Source: Burkholderiales bacterium RIFOXYD12_FULL_59_19 | GTDB lineage: Bacteria > Pseudomonadota > Gammaproteobacteria > Burkholderiales > Burkholderiaceae_C | Direction: 5' to 3' | NCBI GenBank assembly: GCA_001771065.1 | Contig: MESQ01000048.1 | Span: 1 to 64,000 of the forward strand | Length of the DNA: 64,000 nucleotides | In this document: positions 18,276-29,424 of the stretch, one piece after another | Layout of the letters: every line of letters starts with the position of its first letter | Position numbering within the stretch: position 1 is the stretch's first letter | Position numbers and translations under genes: made by a program | Notes under the pieces: model-generated | What the model saw: only the letters and a program-made list of their open reading frames with translations | Told to the model about the DNA's origin: nothing | Database searches by the model: none

Positions 18276-20503
18276 AACGTTTGACGCGGCAATGGCGGGC
18301 CTGGCTGATGCTGGCTTTTGCGTTGGCAGCGGTCGGTGTGTTGATGGCGGTCAGCCTGCGCAATGAGCACAAGCGTATTGAGACCTACGAGCTGGAACGC
18401 TTGAGCACGCAGGCCAAGTTGATCGAGGCCAACCTGGTGCGCCAGCTCAGCGCCATTCAACGCAGTCTGTTGTCCATCCAGGGTGACTTGCCGCGTTGGC
18501 AGCGCAGCCCGGCGGGCTGGCTTGAGGGGCAGCAAACCTTGCGCAACATGGAAATCGCCATGTCCGCTGTGCGCACCTTTGCGGTGCTCGATGCGCAGGG
18601 CACGGTGACCTTTTCCAACCGCGACGAACTGCTGGGGCGCAATTTTTACCAGCGCGATTATGTGCAGGTGCCGCTCAAGACCTTGGACCCGAAGCTGCTG
18701 TATGTGAGCCCGCCGTACCGATCCGTGCTCAACAATTACCTGATCAGTCTGACACGCGTCTTGCTCGATGAGCGGGGGCAGTTTGCCGGTGTTGTGTTGG
18801 CCAGCATTGACCCGATTGACATGGATATTTTGCTCAACTCGGCGCGTTACAGCAACGACATGCAAGCCATCCTGGTGCATGGCGACGGCATGATTTTTCG
18901 CAGCGAACCCAAGCTCGATACCACCATGGAGCAGGCCTTGTTGGCACCCAACACCTTGCTGGGGCGGCACCTGCGCAATCACCCGGTGGCAGGCCCTGTG
19001 GATGCTGAAAAGGTGGTCAGCACCGACCAGCGTCTGAGTGTGATGCGCACCATTCTGCCTGATGCACTGGTGATGGACAAACCACTTGAAGTGGTGCTGA
19101 CCCGGGCGCGCGAGCCCCTTTTTGTGGCATGGCAAGCCGACGTGCTGGCGCAGGTCGGGGCCTACCTGTTGCTGGTGCTCATCAGTTTGTTTGGCTTATC
19201 CGTTTACCAGGCTCAGCAGACCCAAAAAATAATGGCTGCCACACGGCTCAAACTGGCTACCGAGGCCAGTGGTGTGGGTATTTGGGAGTTTGACCTGATC
19301 ACCAAAAGCTACCAATGGGACCACACCATGTTCGAGCTGTTTGGCATTGATCCCAAGACGGCCAGTGCGCGTAATGACGACTGGATCAAACTGCTAAGCC
19401 CTCAAGAGCTGGAGCGCATGCGTGAGGCCACACGCGTCACCATTCGACAGAACCAGCCTTTTGGCATGACGTTTCAGATTCGCCGACCCGATGGTGAGTC
19501 GCGTTTTATGCACAACCGGGCTGCGCTGTATTCGGATGACCGTGGTGTGCCAAGGCGCCTGATTGGTGCCACGGAGGACGTGACCCAGCGCATGGCGCAG
19601 GAGTCTGAACTGCGCATCGCGGCCGCAGCGTTTGAGTCGCATGAGAGCATGCTGATCACCAATGCCCAGGTGGAAATTTTGCGGGTCAACCAGGCCTTCT
19701 CGCAGCTCTATGGGCTGGCGGCCAGCGAGGTGGTGGGCCGCAACCCAAGCCTGCTCAAATCCGGCCGACACCCGCCTGATTTTTATACCGCGATGTGGGC
19801 CGAATTGGCGGCACACCACAGTTGGCAGGGCGAAGTGTGGAATGTGCGCAAGAATGGCTTGGAGTTTCCCTGCTGGTTGTGTATTACGGCGGTGCGCGAC
19901 GACGAGGGTATGGTGACCCATTATGTGGCCACACACACCGACATCACACTGCGCAAAACTGCGGAGGACGAGGTCAAACGCCTGGCTTTTTTTGACCCGC
20001 TTACCAATCTGCCCAACCGGCGTTTGCTGTCGGACCGGTTGCATCAGGCGGTGATAAAAGTCAAGCGCGAGCAAGGCCATTTGGCCCTGATCTTTGTTGA
20101 CCTTGACAAATTCAAGCCGGTCAATGACCGCCATGGTCACGCGGCGGGTGACCAGCTGTTGCAGGCGGTGGCACACCGGCTGCGCACCTGTGTGCGCGAA
20201 TCAGACACCGTGGCACGTGTCGGCGGCGACGAATTTGTGGTGCTGCTGGCCAGCATCAGCCAGGCGCAGGATGCGATGCAGGTGGCGCAAAAAATACATG
20301 CCGCGCTGCGTGTGCCCTTCCATTTACCCGTTGGCCAGAGCGTACAGATATCAAGCAGCACAGGGGTCGCCTTGTACCCCGAACATGGCCTGGATGAGGC
20401 CACGCTGTCACACCATGCCGACGTGGCAATGTATGCAGCCAAGGCTGCCGGACGCGATCAATACATGGTTTACGAGCCATCGCTTGATCACCCCGCGCTT
20501 TGA
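18272..20503 (+). CDS. Membrane diguanylate cyclase: Cache-like sensor, two PAS, GGDEF
   Basis: 743 aa from a GTG overlapping the trpE stop. Two membrane segments (about residues 9-29 and 293-313) flank a ~260-residue periplasmic sensor of Cache/PDC type (FSNRDELLGRNFYQRDY). Two PAS domains follow (about 325-445 and 450-570), then GGDEF: DPLTNLPNRRLLSDRL, VDLDKFKPVNDRHGH, and the active GGDEF. RESD lies five residues before GGDEF, an intact I-site for product inhibition. No EAL domain. Makes c-di-GMP in response to an unknown periplasmic signal. Its place inside the trp operon, between trpE and trpG, is unusual. Confidence 0.93.
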   Translation: MKRLTRQWRAWLMLAFALAAVGVLMAVSLRNEHKRIETYELERLSTQAKLIEANLVRQLSAIQRSLLSIQGDLPRWQRSPAGWLEGQQTLRNMEIAMSAVRTFAVLDAQGTVTFSNRDELLGRNFYQRDYVQVPLKTLDPKLLYVSPPYRSVLNNYLISLTRVLLDERGQFAGVVLASIDPIDMDILLNSARYSNDMQAILVHGDGMIFRSEPKLDTTMEQALLAPNTLLGRHLRNHPVAGPVDAEKVVSTDQRLSVMRTILPDALVMDKPLEVVLTRAREPLFVAWQADVLAQVGAYLLLVLISLFGLSVYQAQQTQKIMAATRLKLATEASGVGIWEFDLITKSYQWDHTMFELFGIDPKTASARNDDWIKLLSPQELERMREATRVTIRQNQPFGMTFQIRRPDGESRFMHNRAALYSDDRGVPRRLIGATEDVTQRMAQESELRIAAAAFESHESMLITNAQVEILRVNQAFSQLYGLAASEVVGRNPSLLKSGRHPPDFYTAMWAELAAHHSWQGEVWNVRKNGLEFPCWLCITAVRDDEGMVTHYVATHTDITLRKTAEDEVKRLAFFDPLTNLPNRRLLSDRLHQAVIKVKREQGHLALIFVDLDKFKPVNDRHGHAAGDQLLQAVAHRLRTCVRESDTVARVGGDEFVVLLASISQAQDAMQVAQKIHAALRVPFHLPVGQSVQISSSTGVALYPEHGLDEATLSHHADVAMYAAKAAGRDQYMVYEPSLDHPAL

Positions 20504-20524
20504 ATGACTTTGCGGAGAAGACCC

Positions 20525-21115
20525 ATGAAACTTTTAATGATCGACAACTACGACAGCTTTACCTATAACATTGTCCAGTACCTGGGTGAGCTGGGTGCCG
20601 ACGTGAGCGTGGCACGTAATGACGAAATCACTCTGGCCGACATCGACGCGCGTCTGGCGGCTGGTGCGCTCGACCGGCTGGTCATTTCCCCCGGTCCCTG
20701 CTCCCCGGCTGAAGCGGGCATTTCGGTGGCTGCCATTCGGCACTTTGTCGGCAAATTGCCGATTTTGGGCGTCTGCCTGGGGCATCAGGCCATAGGCGCG
20801 GCCTTTGGCGGCAAGATCATTCGGGCCCAGCAGCTGATGCACGGCAAGACCAGCGTCATCACCACCACACAAGAGGGTGTGTTTGCCGGTCTGCCCGCGC
20901 AATTTACCGTCAACCGCTACCATTCGCTGTCGATCGAGCGCGCCAGCTGTCCGGCCTGTCTGAAGGTGACCGCTTGGACCGACGACGGCGAAATTATGGG
21001 CATCAAACACACTGGCCTCGACATCGAAGGCGTGCAGTTTCACCCCGAGAGCATCCTCACCGAGCATGGCCACGCCATGCTGGCGAATTTCCTGAAACCC
21101 CGTCAAGAAGACTGA
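20525..21115 (+). CDS. trpG: Anthranilate synthase component II (glutamine amidotransferase)
   Basis: 196 aa from the ATG at 20525 ([15 protein letters not shown]), preceded by GCGGAGA. Class I glutaminase: nucleophile Cys in VCLGHQAIG, oxyanion loop SPGPCSP, and catalytic His/Glu in VQFHPESI. Provides ammonia to TrpE; could also serve PabB for folate. 21 bases after the diguanylate cyclase gene. Confidence 0.96.
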   Translation: MKLLMIDNYDSFTYNIVQYLGELGADVSVARNDEITLADIDARLAAGALDRLVISPGPCSPAEAGISVAAIRHFVGKLPILGVCLGHQAIGAAFGGKIIRAQQLMHGKTSVITTTQEGVFAGLPAQFTVNRYHSLSIERASCPACLKVTAWTDDGEIMGIKHTGLDIEGVQFHPESILTEHGHAMLANFLKPRQED

Positions 21116-21170
21116 ATGGCGACCGTGAGGTGGCCATACGCACCGCACCTTCAAAGAAAAGAGACAGACC

Positions 21171-22253
21171 ATGTACAAAACAGTTGACCTTCGCAGCGAT
21201 ACCGTTACCCAACCGACACTGGCCATGCGTGAGGCCATGTTGGCCGCGCCGCTGGGCGACGACGTTTTTGGCGACGACCCCAGCGTTAACGCACTGCAGG
21301 CGCATATTGCCGACATCACTGGCAAGGAAGCCGCACTGTTCATGCCCACGGGCACGCAGAGCAACCTGTGCGCACTGATGACCCATTGCGAACGCGGCGA
21401 TGAATACATCGTCGGTCAACTCGCCCACACCTACCGTTTTGAGGGCGGTGGTGCCGCCGTGCTGGGCAGCATCCAGCCGCAGCCCCTGACGCAAGGCGCC
21501 ACGGGCGAAATGCAGCTGACCGACATTGCTGCAGCGATCAAGCCTGACGACCCCCACTTTGCCCGCAGCCGCCTGCTGTGTTTGGAGAACACCTGGAACG
21601 GCCACCCGATGAGACTCGCCTACCTCGCGCAAGCGACCGGCCTGGCCCGTGAACGCGGCCTGGCCACGCACCTGGACGGCGCACGCCTTTTTAATGCCGC
21701 AGTCGCCACGCCCGATGCGGGCGCTGATGCCTATGCCGCGGCGCGCCACATCGCCAGCTATTTCGACAGCGTTTCGGTATGCTTCAGCAAGGGCCTGGGC
21801 GCGCCAGTCGGTTCCGCCTTGTGTGGTTCGCGCGCCTTGATCGCCCGCGCGCTGCGCTGGCGCAAGATGCTGGGTGGCGGCATGCGCCAGTCGGGCGTGC
21901 TGGCCGCCGCTGCGACGCATGCCCTGGACCACCACATCGAGCGTCTGGCGCAAGACCATGCGCTGGCGCAGCGTCTGGCCCAAGGCCTGGCAGGCATAGA
22001 CGCCTTGACGGTGCGCTCGGCGCAGACCAACATCGTGTTTGTCGATGTCACCGGGGGCCATGGCCCGGCTTTGCTGGCGTACCTGGCGCAGCATGGCGTG
22101 CTGGCCACCGGCCTGATCGGCCTGCGTTTTGTCACCCATCTGGACGTGGATGAGGCGGGCATCGACCATGCGCTGGCCTGCATTCACCAGTTTTTCAAGA
22201 CGCAAGCTGGCACGGCGGCACCCGCGCAGGCAGCCGGCTCTGCCGTGTACTGA
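21171..22253 (+). CDS. ltaE: Low-specificity L-threonine aldolase
   Basis: 360 aa. PLP-dependent fold I enzyme cleaving L-threonine/allo-threonine to glycine and acetaldehyde. Landmarks: [11 protein letters not shown] at the N terminus, [23 protein letters not shown], and the PLP lysine in [14 protein letters not shown]. It stands between trpG and trpD, 55 bases after trpG and 43 before trpD, on the same strand. It has no role in tryptophan synthesis, though glycine/serine supply is a possible link. Confidence 0.94.
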   Translation: MYKTVDLRSDTVTQPTLAMREAMLAAPLGDDVFGDDPSVNALQAHIADITGKEAALFMPTGTQSNLCALMTHCERGDEYIVGQLAHTYRFEGGGAAVLGSIQPQPLTQGATGEMQLTDIAAAIKPDDPHFARSRLLCLENTWNGHPMRLAYLAQATGLARERGLATHLDGARLFNAAVATPDAGADAYAAARHIASYFDSVSVCFSKGLGAPVGSALCGSRALIARALRWRKMLGGGMRQSGVLAAAATHALDHHIERLAQDHALAQRLAQGLAGIDALTVRSAQTNIVFVDVTGGHGPALLAYLAQHGVLATGLIGLRFVTHLDVDEAGIDHALACIHQFFKTQAGTAAPAQAAGSAVY

Positions 22254-22296
22254 TTTCCGGGCGTTCTGGCCAGCCATTCATTTTTCAGAGATCACC

Positions 22297-23343
22297 ATGC
22301 CCCATACCCTCACCATTACCCCGCAAGAAGCGCTGTTGCGCACCATTGAGCACCGCGAGATTTTCCACGACGAAATGCTGCACATCATGCGCCAGATCAT
22401 GGCGGGCGAATGGTCGCCGGTGATGCTGGCGGCGTTCATCACCGGCTTGCGTGTCAAAAAAGAAACCATTGGCGAGATCACGGCGGCGGCGCAGGTGATG
22501 CGCGAGTTTTCCACCAAGGTCCACGTGGCCAATACCACCCACCTGGTCGACATTGTCGGCACCGGTGGTGATGGTGCGCACACCTTCAACATTTCGACCT
22601 GTGCCATGTTTGTGGCCGCGGCCGCAGGCGCCAAGGTCAGCAAGCATGGCGGGCGCAGTGTCAGCAGCAAGAGTGGCAGTGCCGACGTGATGGAGTCACT
22701 CGGGGTCAACATCAACCTGAAACCGGAAGCCATTGCCCAGTGTATTGATCAGGTGGGTGTCGGTTTCATGTTTGCCCCCAACCACCACCCGGCCATGAAA
22801 AACGTGGCACCGGTACGGCGGGAAATGGGCGTCAAGACCTTATTCAATCTGCTCGGGCCTTTGACCAATCCGGCCGGCGCGCCGAATATTTTGATGGGTG
22901 TGTTTCACCCCGACCTGGTCGGCATTCAGGTGCGCGCGCTGGAGCGCCTGGGGACCGAACACGCGATGGTGGTTTATGGCAAGGACGGCCTCGACGAGGT
23001 CAGCCTGGGCGCGACCACGATGGTGGGGGAACTCAAGGACGGCAAGGTCACCGAGTATGAAATCCACCCGGAAGACTTTGGCATGGCCATGGCCAGCACC
23101 CGCGCCTTCAAGGTCGAAACGCCCGAGCAGTCGCGCACCATGCTGCTGGGCGTGCTGGACAATGTGGCGGGTCCGGCCAAGGACATCGTGGTGCTCAACG
23201 CCGGCGTAGCCCTTTATGCCGCCAATGTAGTCAGCTCCATCAGGGACGGTATTGACAAGGCGCGTGCCGCCATTGAGTCTGGTGCCGCCAAGGCCAAGCT
23301 GGAGGCTCTGGTCACGACTGCCCATGCCTTGAGCGTGGCCTGA
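22297..23343 (+). CDS. trpD: Anthranilate phosphoribosyltransferase
   Basis: 348 aa from the ATG at 22297. Transfers phosphoribose from PRPP to anthranilate. Landmarks: the PRPP glycine loop [50 protein letters not shown] and [11 protein letters not shown]. The only gap to the next small ORF is one base (TGA C ATG), which points to translational coupling. Confidence 0.96.
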   Translation: MPHTLTITPQEALLRTIEHREIFHDEMLHIMRQIMAGEWSPVMLAAFITGLRVKKETIGEITAAAQVMREFSTKVHVANTTHLVDIVGTGGDGAHTFNISTCAMFVAAAAGAKVSKHGGRSVSSKSGSADVMESLGVNINLKPEAIAQCIDQVGVGFMFAPNHHPAMKNVAPVRREMGVKTLFNLLGPLTNPAGAPNILMGVFHPDLVGIQVRALERLGTEHAMVVYGKDGLDEVSLGATTMVGELKDGKVTEYEIHPEDFGMAMASTRAFKVETPEQSRTMLLGVLDNVAGPAKDIVVLNAGVALYAANVVSSIRDGIDKARAAIESGAAKAKLEALVTTAHALSVA

Positions 23344-23344
23344 C

Positions 23345-23482
23345 ATGGCCTTGTTGCATACCGATGGGGCCTGGATTGTCATAGGCGTCTCGGTGCTGTT
23401 TATCGTCGCGGGGCTGGTGTTGCACCGCGTGTTTGTCAACGTCCTCAAAAATGGCTCGCAGGAGCCAAGCCAACATGACTGA
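23345..23482 (+). CDS. 45-aa single-span membrane microprotein between trpD and trpC
   Basis: ATG at 23345, one base after the trpD stop; the frame ends at TGA 23480-23482, inside the trpC start, overlapping it by 8 bases. The product has one hydrophobic span ([21 protein letters not shown], read in two halves: [10 protein letters not shown] and [11 protein letters not shown]) at residues 10-30 and a polar tail [10 protein letters not shown]. The tight spacing on both sides argues that it is translated; function unknown. It also carries the trpC Shine-Dalgarno (CAGGAG, 23459-23464). Confidence 0.6.
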   Translation: MALLHTDGAWIVIGVSVLFIVAGLVLHRVFVNVLKNGSQEPSQHD

Positions 23483-24263
23483 TATCCTGAATAAAATTGT
23501 GGCGGTAAAGCGCGAAGAAGTTGCCGCTGCCATCCAACGCAAGTCACTCGCAGCCATGCGCTTTGATGCCGAAAGCCGGGTCCTGACGCGCGATTTTGTT
23601 GGCGCCCTGCGCGCCAAAATTGCCGCTGGCCAGCCCGCAGTGATTGCCGAGATCAAGAAAGCTAGCCCGTCCAAAGGGGTGCTGCGGGCCGACTTCATTC
23701 CCGCCGATATTGCCCAGAGTTATGCTGAATATGGCGCAGCCTGCCTGTCGGTACTGACTGACGTGCAGTTTTTTCAGGGCTGCATCGATTACCTCAAGCA
23801 GGCGCGGGCGTCGTGCCAATTGCCGGTGCTGCGCAAGGATTTTATGGTCGACGCCTACCAAATTTACGAGTCGCGGGCTTGTGGGGCAGACGCCATTTTG
23901 CTGATCGCCTCTTGCCTCGACGACGTACAAATGACGGACTTTGAGCAAGTTGCCCACAGCCTCGACATGGCGGTGCTGGTAGAAGTGCACGACGCGCCAG
24001 AGCTGGTGCGCGCGCTCAGGCTCAAAACCCCGCTGATCGGCGTTAACAACCGGAACCTCAAAACCTTTGAGGTTTCGCTCGACACCACCCTGAGCCTGAT
24101 GCGTGACATTCCGTCAGATCGCCTGCTGGTGTGCGAAAGCGGCATTCACAGCCGTGACGATGTGTTGCGCATGGGCGCCGCCGGCGTCAATACCTTCTTG
24201 GTAGGTGAGGCCTTTATGCGCGCCGACGAGCCGGGCGAAGCCTTGGCGGCGCTGTTTGGCTGA
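23475..24263 (+). CDS. trpC: Indole-3-glycerol-phosphate synthase
   Basis: 262 aa from the ATG at 23475. A stand-alone TIM barrel, not fused to TrpF. Landmarks: [14 protein letters not shown] (catalytic Lys and phosphate site), [32 protein letters not shown] and [11 protein letters not shown]. Overlaps the 45-aa ORF by 8 bases and is followed by ung after 17 bases. Confidence 0.96.
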   Translation: MTDILNKIVAVKREEVAAAIQRKSLAAMRFDAESRVLTRDFVGALRAKIAAGQPAVIAEIKKASPSKGVLRADFIPADIAQSYAEYGAACLSVLTDVQFFQGCIDYLKQARASCQLPVLRKDFMVDAYQIYESRACGADAILLIASCLDDVQMTDFEQVAHSLDMAVLVEVHDAPELVRALRLKTPLIGVNNRNLKTFEVSLDTTLSLMRDIPSDRLLVCESGIHSRDDVLRMGAAGVNTFLVGEAFMRADEPGEALAALFG

Positions 24264-24280
24264 TATGCAAGGGTGACGCG

Positions 24281-25006
24281 TTGACACCAGACCTGTTCGC
24301 TACCCCTCCGAGCCAGTTGCAAAGCGCCGACCCCGGCGACTGGTCGGTCGCGCCCGGCTGGAGAGCTTTGGTGGATCGTTTTTTTGGCTCGCCAGCGGGC
24401 CTCAAGCTGTTGGCATTTTTGCAGCAACGGCTGACGGCTGGCGCGGTCATTTTTCCGCCCCAGCCACTGCGTGCGCTGGAATTAACTCCGCCTGAGACCG
24501 TGCGTGTGGTGATTTTGGGGCAAGACCCCTATCATGGGCGCGCTCAGGCCGAGGGCCTGGCTTTTTCGGTCGCGCCCGGCGTGGCCTTGCCGCCGTCCTT
24601 GCGCAATATTTTCAAGGAATTACAGCGTGACCTGGGTCAACCGCTGCCGCCATTTCCCGCCCCGGGCGGCAGTCTGGTGCGCTGGGCGCGCCAAGGTGTG
24701 TTGCTGCTCAACACCTGTTTGACGGTTGAAGAGGGGCGCCCTGCCAGCCATGCTGGCAAAGGCTGGGAGCAGTTGACCGATGCCATCATCGAGCAGGTTT
24801 CGGCTGGGCTGGTGCCGGTCGTCTTTATGCTCTGGGGTGCGCATGCCCAAAGCAAGCAAACACTGATTGATGCCAGGCGCCACGTGATTCTGTGTGCCAA
24901 TCACCCCTCTCCCCTGTCTGCCTTGCGGCCACCCCATCCGTTCATCGGCTGTGGTCATTTTTCTCGGGCAAAGGTCTGTTGCGACCTGGGCTTTGATGTG
25001 GCTTGA
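24281..25006 (+). CDS. ung: Uracil-DNA glycosylase, family 1
   Basis: 241 aa from a TTG start; the ATG at 24264 reads into a stop after three codons. Removes uracil from DNA. Landmarks: catalytic water-activating loop GQDPYHG, the uracil-recognition segment [13 protein letters not shown] and the HPSPLSA leucine loop with the essential His. Last gene of the trp transcription unit by spacing. Confidence 0.94.
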   Translation: MTPDLFATPPSQLQSADPGDWSVAPGWRALVDRFFGSPAGLKLLAFLQQRLTAGAVIFPPQPLRALELTPPETVRVVILGQDPYHGRAQAEGLAFSVAPGVALPPSLRNIFKELQRDLGQPLPPFPAPGGSLVRWARQGVLLLNTCLTVEEGRPASHAGKGWEQLTDAIIEQVSAGLVPVVFMLWGAHAQSKQTLIDARRHVILCANHPSPLSALRPPHPFIGCGHFSRAKVCCDLGFDVA

Positions 25007-25027
25007 CTAAAAAAACAAAGACCGACG

Positions 25028-25055
25028 TTACAAAAGCCGAACTTAATGGCATAAT
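25028..25055 (+). promoter_or_regulatory. Promoter of the tRNA-Tyr/Gly/Thr-tuf unit
   Basis: TTACAA (25028-25033), 16 bases, CATAAT (25050-25055); start expected about 8 bases before the mature 5' end of tRNA-Tyr. Confidence 0.55.
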
Positions 25056-25069
25056 CCGGGGTTCACCGT

Positions 25070-25155
25070 GGAGAGGTGGCCGAGTGGTTAATGGCAGCAG
25101 ACTGTAAATCTGCCCTCTTACGAGTACGCTGGTTCGAATCCAGCCCTCTCCACCA
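25070..25155 (+). tRNA. tyrT: tRNA-Tyr (GTA)
   Basis: 86 nt including encoded CCA. Acceptor GGAGAGG pairs with CCTCTCC; anticodon GTA in ACTGTAAAT; long variable arm as expected for a class II tRNA; T loop GGTTCGAATCC. Confidence 0.97.
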
Positions 25156-25219
25156 GTGGTAGAAATTGAATGTGACACTGAAGCGAAGGCGCTGACAGGT
25201 TGACGGGTTCAGCTTCAAG

Positions 25220-25293
25220 GCGGGAGTAGTTCAATGGTAGAACCCTAGCCTTCCAAGCTAATGACGCGGGTTCGATTCCCGTCTCCCGCTCCA
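25220..25293 (+). tRNA. tRNA-Gly (TCC)
   Basis: 74 nt with encoded CCA. Acceptor GCGGGAG/CTCCCGC; anticodon TCC in CTTCCAA; T loop GGTTCGATTCC. Confidence 0.97.
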
Positions 25294-25315
25294 GTGTGCA
25301 CAGCGTAAGTACATT

Positions 25316-25390
25316 GCCCATTTGGCTCAGTGGCAGAGCACTCCCTTGGTAAGGGAGAGGTCCCGGGTCCGATTCCCGGAATGGGCACCA
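25316..25390 (+). tRNA. tRNA-Thr (GGT)
   Basis: 75 nt with encoded CCA. Acceptor GCCCATT/AATGGGC; anticodon GGT in TTGGTAA; T loop GGTCCGATTCC. The 81 bases between it and tuf hold a small ATTTTG/CAAAAT inverted repeat and no gene. Confidence 0.97.
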
Positions 25391-25471
25391 TTTTGGTGTT
25401 TGGCATCAAAATGGTTGTTGTGGGCTTGTTGCCTTTTTATTTGACCGTCTTTAAATTTTCGGAGTCTGAAA

Positions 25472-26662
<1,191 letters not shown>

Positions 26663-26692
26663 TTTATCGGATCTGGAAGACCCGGATAACAA

Positions 26693-26768
26693 AGGGGCAT
26701 AGCTCAATTGGCAGAGCGTCGGTCTCCAAAACCGAAGGTTGTAGGTTCGATTCCTACTGCCCCTGCCA
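26693..26768 (+). tRNA. tRNA-Trp (CCA)
   Basis: 76 nt with encoded CCA. Acceptor AGGGGCA/TGCCCCT; anticodon CCA in CTCCAAA; T loop GGTTCGATTCC. Stands between tuf and secE, as in many proteobacteria. Confidence 0.97.
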
Positions 26769-26878
26769 CCTGATGACGTCGTCAGGTGTCCACAAAGCCC
26801 GCTACTAACCTGGCGGGCTTATGCGTCTCAAGCTCACTCTATTTCAGTGCTGGTTTAAATAGGCAATATCGACATTCC

Positions 26879-27262
26879 ATGGCTACCCCTCAAGTTCAAA
26901 CCGTCAATACCACTGCCGACAAAGCCAAGTTGGGCGTTGCGATTGTTTTGGTGATTGCATCCCTGGTTGCCTACTACGCGCTGAGCAAGCAGGGTCCGTT
27001 GTTTCAATGGCTGGGTTTACTGGCGTTGTTGGCTTTGGCAGCGGTGGTTTTTCTGGTCTCGGAGTCAGGCAAGGCGCTTGTGGCTTTTGGCCAGGATGCC
27101 GTTCGCGAAGTTAAAAAAGTGGTTTGGCCAGCCCGCAAAGAGGCGATCCAGATGACCGCCTATGTGTTTGGTTTTGTCTTGATCATGGCGCTTTTCCTGT
27201 GGCTGACCGACAAAACGCTCGAATGGCTTTTTTATGACCTTATTTTGGGGTGGAGAAAATAA
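26879..27262 (+). CDS. secE: Preprotein translocase subunit SecE
   Basis: 127 aa from the ATG at 26879. Three membrane segments of the E. coli type (about residues 18-36, 42-61 and 95-116) with the conserved cytoplasmic helix [20 protein letters not shown] before the last. Essential partner of SecY in the inner-membrane translocon. Its stop overlaps the nusG start (TAATG). Confidence 0.95.
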   Translation: MATPQVQTVNTTADKAKLGVAIVLVIASLVAYYALSKQGPLFQWLGLLALLALAAVVFLVSESGKALVAFGQDAVREVKKVVWPARKEAIQMTAYVFGFVLIMALFLWLTDKTLEWLFYDLILGWRK

Positions 27263-27870
27263 TGACTGACGCTGTGACAGCCCCCCTCGAAGGTACGGAT
27301 GATAGCCAAACTGCCGCTCCAGTTGCGCCGGTGAATCCTGACTTGCGCTGGTATGTGGTGCATGCTTATTCGGGCATGGAGAAAACAGTTGAGCGCAACA
27401 TCCTTGAGCGCATCAACCGTGCCGGCATGCAGGGCATGTTTGGCCGCATTTTGGTCCCCATGGAAGAAGTGGTCGAAATCAAGAACGGTCAGCGGAAAAC
27501 CACCGAGCGCAAATTCTTTCCGGGCTATGTGCTGGTCGAGATGGTCATGAACGATGACACCTGGCACCTGATCAAGCACACCAACAAGGTGACTGGTTTT
27601 GTCGGCGGCGGCAAAACCCGCCCGTCTCCGATCTCTGAAGCTGAAGTTCAGAAAATCGTGAGCCAGATGCAAGAGGGCACCGAAAAGCCGCGTCACAAAG
27701 TCGAATTTGTGGTGGGCGAATACGTGCGTGTCAAGGAAGGCCCTTTTGCCGACTTCAATGGTTCGGTGGAAGAGGTCAACTACGAGAAAAGCAAGGTCCG
27801 TGTGGCCGTCACCATTTTTGGTCGCGCAACACCGGTTGAGCTAGAGTTTTCCCAGGTGGAAAAAGCCTGA
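27262..27870 (+). CDS. nusG: Transcription termination/antitermination protein NusG
   Basis: 202 aa from the ATG at 27262. NGN domain ([18 protein letters not shown], then [12 protein letters not shown]) and C-terminal KOW domain ([19 protein letters not shown]). Binds RNA polymerase and links it to Rho or to ribosomal protein S10. A 20-residue Ala/Pro-rich extension precedes the NGN domain. GGAG Shine-Dalgarno inside the end of secE. Confidence 0.97.
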   Translation: MTDAVTAPLEGTDDSQTAAPVAPVNPDLRWYVVHAYSGMEKTVERNILERINRAGMQGMFGRILVPMEEVVEIKNGQRKTTERKFFPGYVLVEMVMNDDTWHLIKHTNKVTGFVGGGKTRPSPISEAEVQKIVSQMQEGTEKPRHKVEFVVGEYVRVKEGPFADFNGSVEEVNYEKSKVRVAVTIFGRATPVELEFSQVEKA

Positions 27871-27878
27871 GAATTTGT

Positions 27879-27914
27879 GGGTCAGATCACTTGCGTAGCA
27901 ACGTGCTCTGACCC
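27879..27914 (+). other. Strong hairpin after nusG, no T run
   Basis: GGGTCAGA (27879-27886) pairs with TCTGACCC (27907-27914); inside, CAC/GTG and TTGC/GCAA close a GTA loop, giving about 15 pairs with two small interruptions. No poly-T follows, so it is not a normal terminator; it may be an RNA-processing or stability element between nusG and rplK. Confidence 0.6.
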
Positions 27915-27975
27915 CAACTGATTAGAAGCAGTTCGCACTTTCCGACTCGGTGCGAATGTTGAAGAAGTGAGTCGT

Positions 27976-28020
27976 TAATGCCGGGGAGCCCGACGCTGCG
28001 GCTTGCAGCAGAAGGCGTTA
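27976..28020 (+). promoter_or_regulatory. Candidate L1-binding leader of rplKA
   Basis: TAATGCC (27976-27982) pairs with GGCGTTA (28014-28020). Inside, an asymmetric loop containing GGGGAGCCC faces AGAA, and GCTGC/GCAGC closes a GGCTT loop. A helix with a GGGAG-containing asymmetric loop in the rplK leader is the known type of autogenous L1 target, mimicking its 23S rRNA site. Assignment by position and shape only. Confidence 0.45.
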
Positions 28021-28040
28021 GTACCCGTTAGGAGTTAAAC

Positions 28041-28472
28041 ATGGCGAAAAAAATCGTCGGTTTTGTCAAGCTGCAAGTGCCAGCTGGTAAAGCCAACCCA
28101 TCCCCTCCCATTGGTCCCGCATTGGGTCAACGTGGTTTGAACATCATGGAGTTCTGCAAGGCATTTAATGCGCAGACTCAGGGTATCGAGCCCGGTCTGC
28201 CACTGCCTGTGGTGATTACCGCCTTTGCTGACAAGAGCTTCACTTTTGTCATCAAGTCGCCCCCGTCATCGATCCTGATCAAGAAAGCGGTCAAGATCGA
28301 CAAGGGTTCGGCCAATCCGCTCAAGACCAAGGTCGGCAAGATCACGCGTGCCCAGCTCGAAGAAATCGCCAAGACCAAGATCAAGGACCTGACCGCTGCT
28401 GACATGGATGCAGCCGTCCGTACCATCGCCGGCTCAGCCCGTTCGATGGGCATCACTGTGGAGGGTGTTTAA
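28041..28472 (+). CDS. rplK: 50S ribosomal protein L11
   Basis: 143 aa, full length. [23 protein letters not shown] start; flexible proline-rich hinge and C-terminal rRNA-binding domain ending [13 protein letters not shown]. Part of the GTPase-associated stalk base. TAGGAG Shine-Dalgarno. Its stop abuts the rplA ATG. Confidence 0.98.
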   Translation: MAKKIVGFVKLQVPAGKANPSPPIGPALGQRGLNIMEFCKAFNAQTQGIEPGLPLPVVITAFADKSFTFVIKSPPSSILIKKAVKIDKGSANPLKTKVGKITRAQLEEIAKTKIKDLTAADMDAAVRTIAGSARSMGITVEGV

Positions 28473-29168
28473 ATGGCGCGCTTGACTAAAAAACAAAAAG
28501 CCCAGCAAGGCAAAGTGGACAGCGGCAAGCTGTACCTCATTGGCGACGCACTGGGTCTGGTGAAAGAATTTGCCAACGCCAAGTTTGATGAGTCCATCGA
28601 CGTGGCGGTGCAGCTTGGCATTGATGCCAAGAAATCTGACCAGGTGGTGCGTGGCGCTGTTGTGTTGCCTAACGGCACCGGCAAGACCAAACGCGTTGCC
28701 GTGTTCGCCCAGGGCGTCAAGGCCGAAGAAGCCAAGGCTGCTGGTGCTGACATCGTCGGTATGGACGACCTGGCTGCCATGATCAAGGCTGGCGATATGC
28801 CCTTTGATGTGGTGATTGCCGCCCCGGATGCCATGCGTGTTGTTGGTACCCTGGGTCAGATCCTCGGCCCACGTGGCCTGATGCCTAACCCCAAGGTTGG
28901 CACTGTGACGCCTGACGTGGCGACTGCGGTCAAGAACGCCAAGGCCGGTCAGGTGCAGTTCCGTGTTGACAAGGCTGGTATTGTGCATTCCACCATTGGC
29001 CGTCGTTCCTTTGACAGTGACAAGTTGCAAGGCAACCTGGCTGCTTTGGTCGATGCGCTGGTGAAAGCCAAGCCTGCCACCAGCAAAGGTTTGTATTTGC
29101 GCAAGGCCGCCGTGTCCAGCACCATGGGTGTGGGCGTGCGAGTTGATCTGCAATCGATTACCGCCTAA
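28473..29168 (+). CDS. rplA: 50S ribosomal protein L1
   Basis: 231 aa, full length. Conserved segments [15 protein letters not shown] and [15 protein letters not shown]. Forms the L1 stalk and is expected to repress its own operon by binding the leader. No gap after rplK, so the two are coupled. Confidence 0.98.
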   Translation: MARLTKKQKAQQGKVDSGKLYLIGDALGLVKEFANAKFDESIDVAVQLGIDAKKSDQVVRGAVVLPNGTGKTKRVAVFAQGVKAEEAKAAGADIVGMDDLAAMIKAGDMPFDVVIAAPDAMRVVGTLGQILGPRGLMPNPKVGTVTPDVATAVKNAKAGQVQFRVDKAGIVHSTIGRRSFDSDKLQGNLAALVDALVKAKPATSKGLYLRKAAVSSTMGVGVRVDLQSITA

Positions 29169-29424
29169 GGTGAGAAATTGGGCTGTCTGAAAGGATAGCC
29201 TGACGTGGTGGGCTGCGGCGGCTTCTTGGCTGCCGCAGGCCATCCAAGACCGTTGGTGTGCCAAGCCCGTTGGGTGAACGCACTTAATCCTAAACAGCCA
29301 ACGCAGATGGCGATCCCGCTGCCCAAGAATATAAAAGTTCCTAAACAGTTGGTCGCTGCAATATGGTGTGCCCTGATGTGACGTTGCTAACAGCACAAAT
29401 GGGTACTTTTTTAAGGAGTTGACC
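29169..29424 (+). promoter_or_regulatory. rplJ leader (candidate L10 autoregulatory RNA)
   Basis: 256 bp without a gene before rplJ. Stable pairings: GGCTGTC (29181-29187) with GATAGCC (29194-29200); CTGCGGC (29213-29219) with GCCGCAG (29232-29238); CGTTGG (29268-29273) with CCAACG (29298-29303). Long structured leaders before rplJ bind the L10(L7/L12) complex in other bacteria and repress rplJL. I cannot align it to the known family by eye. Confidence 0.5.
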
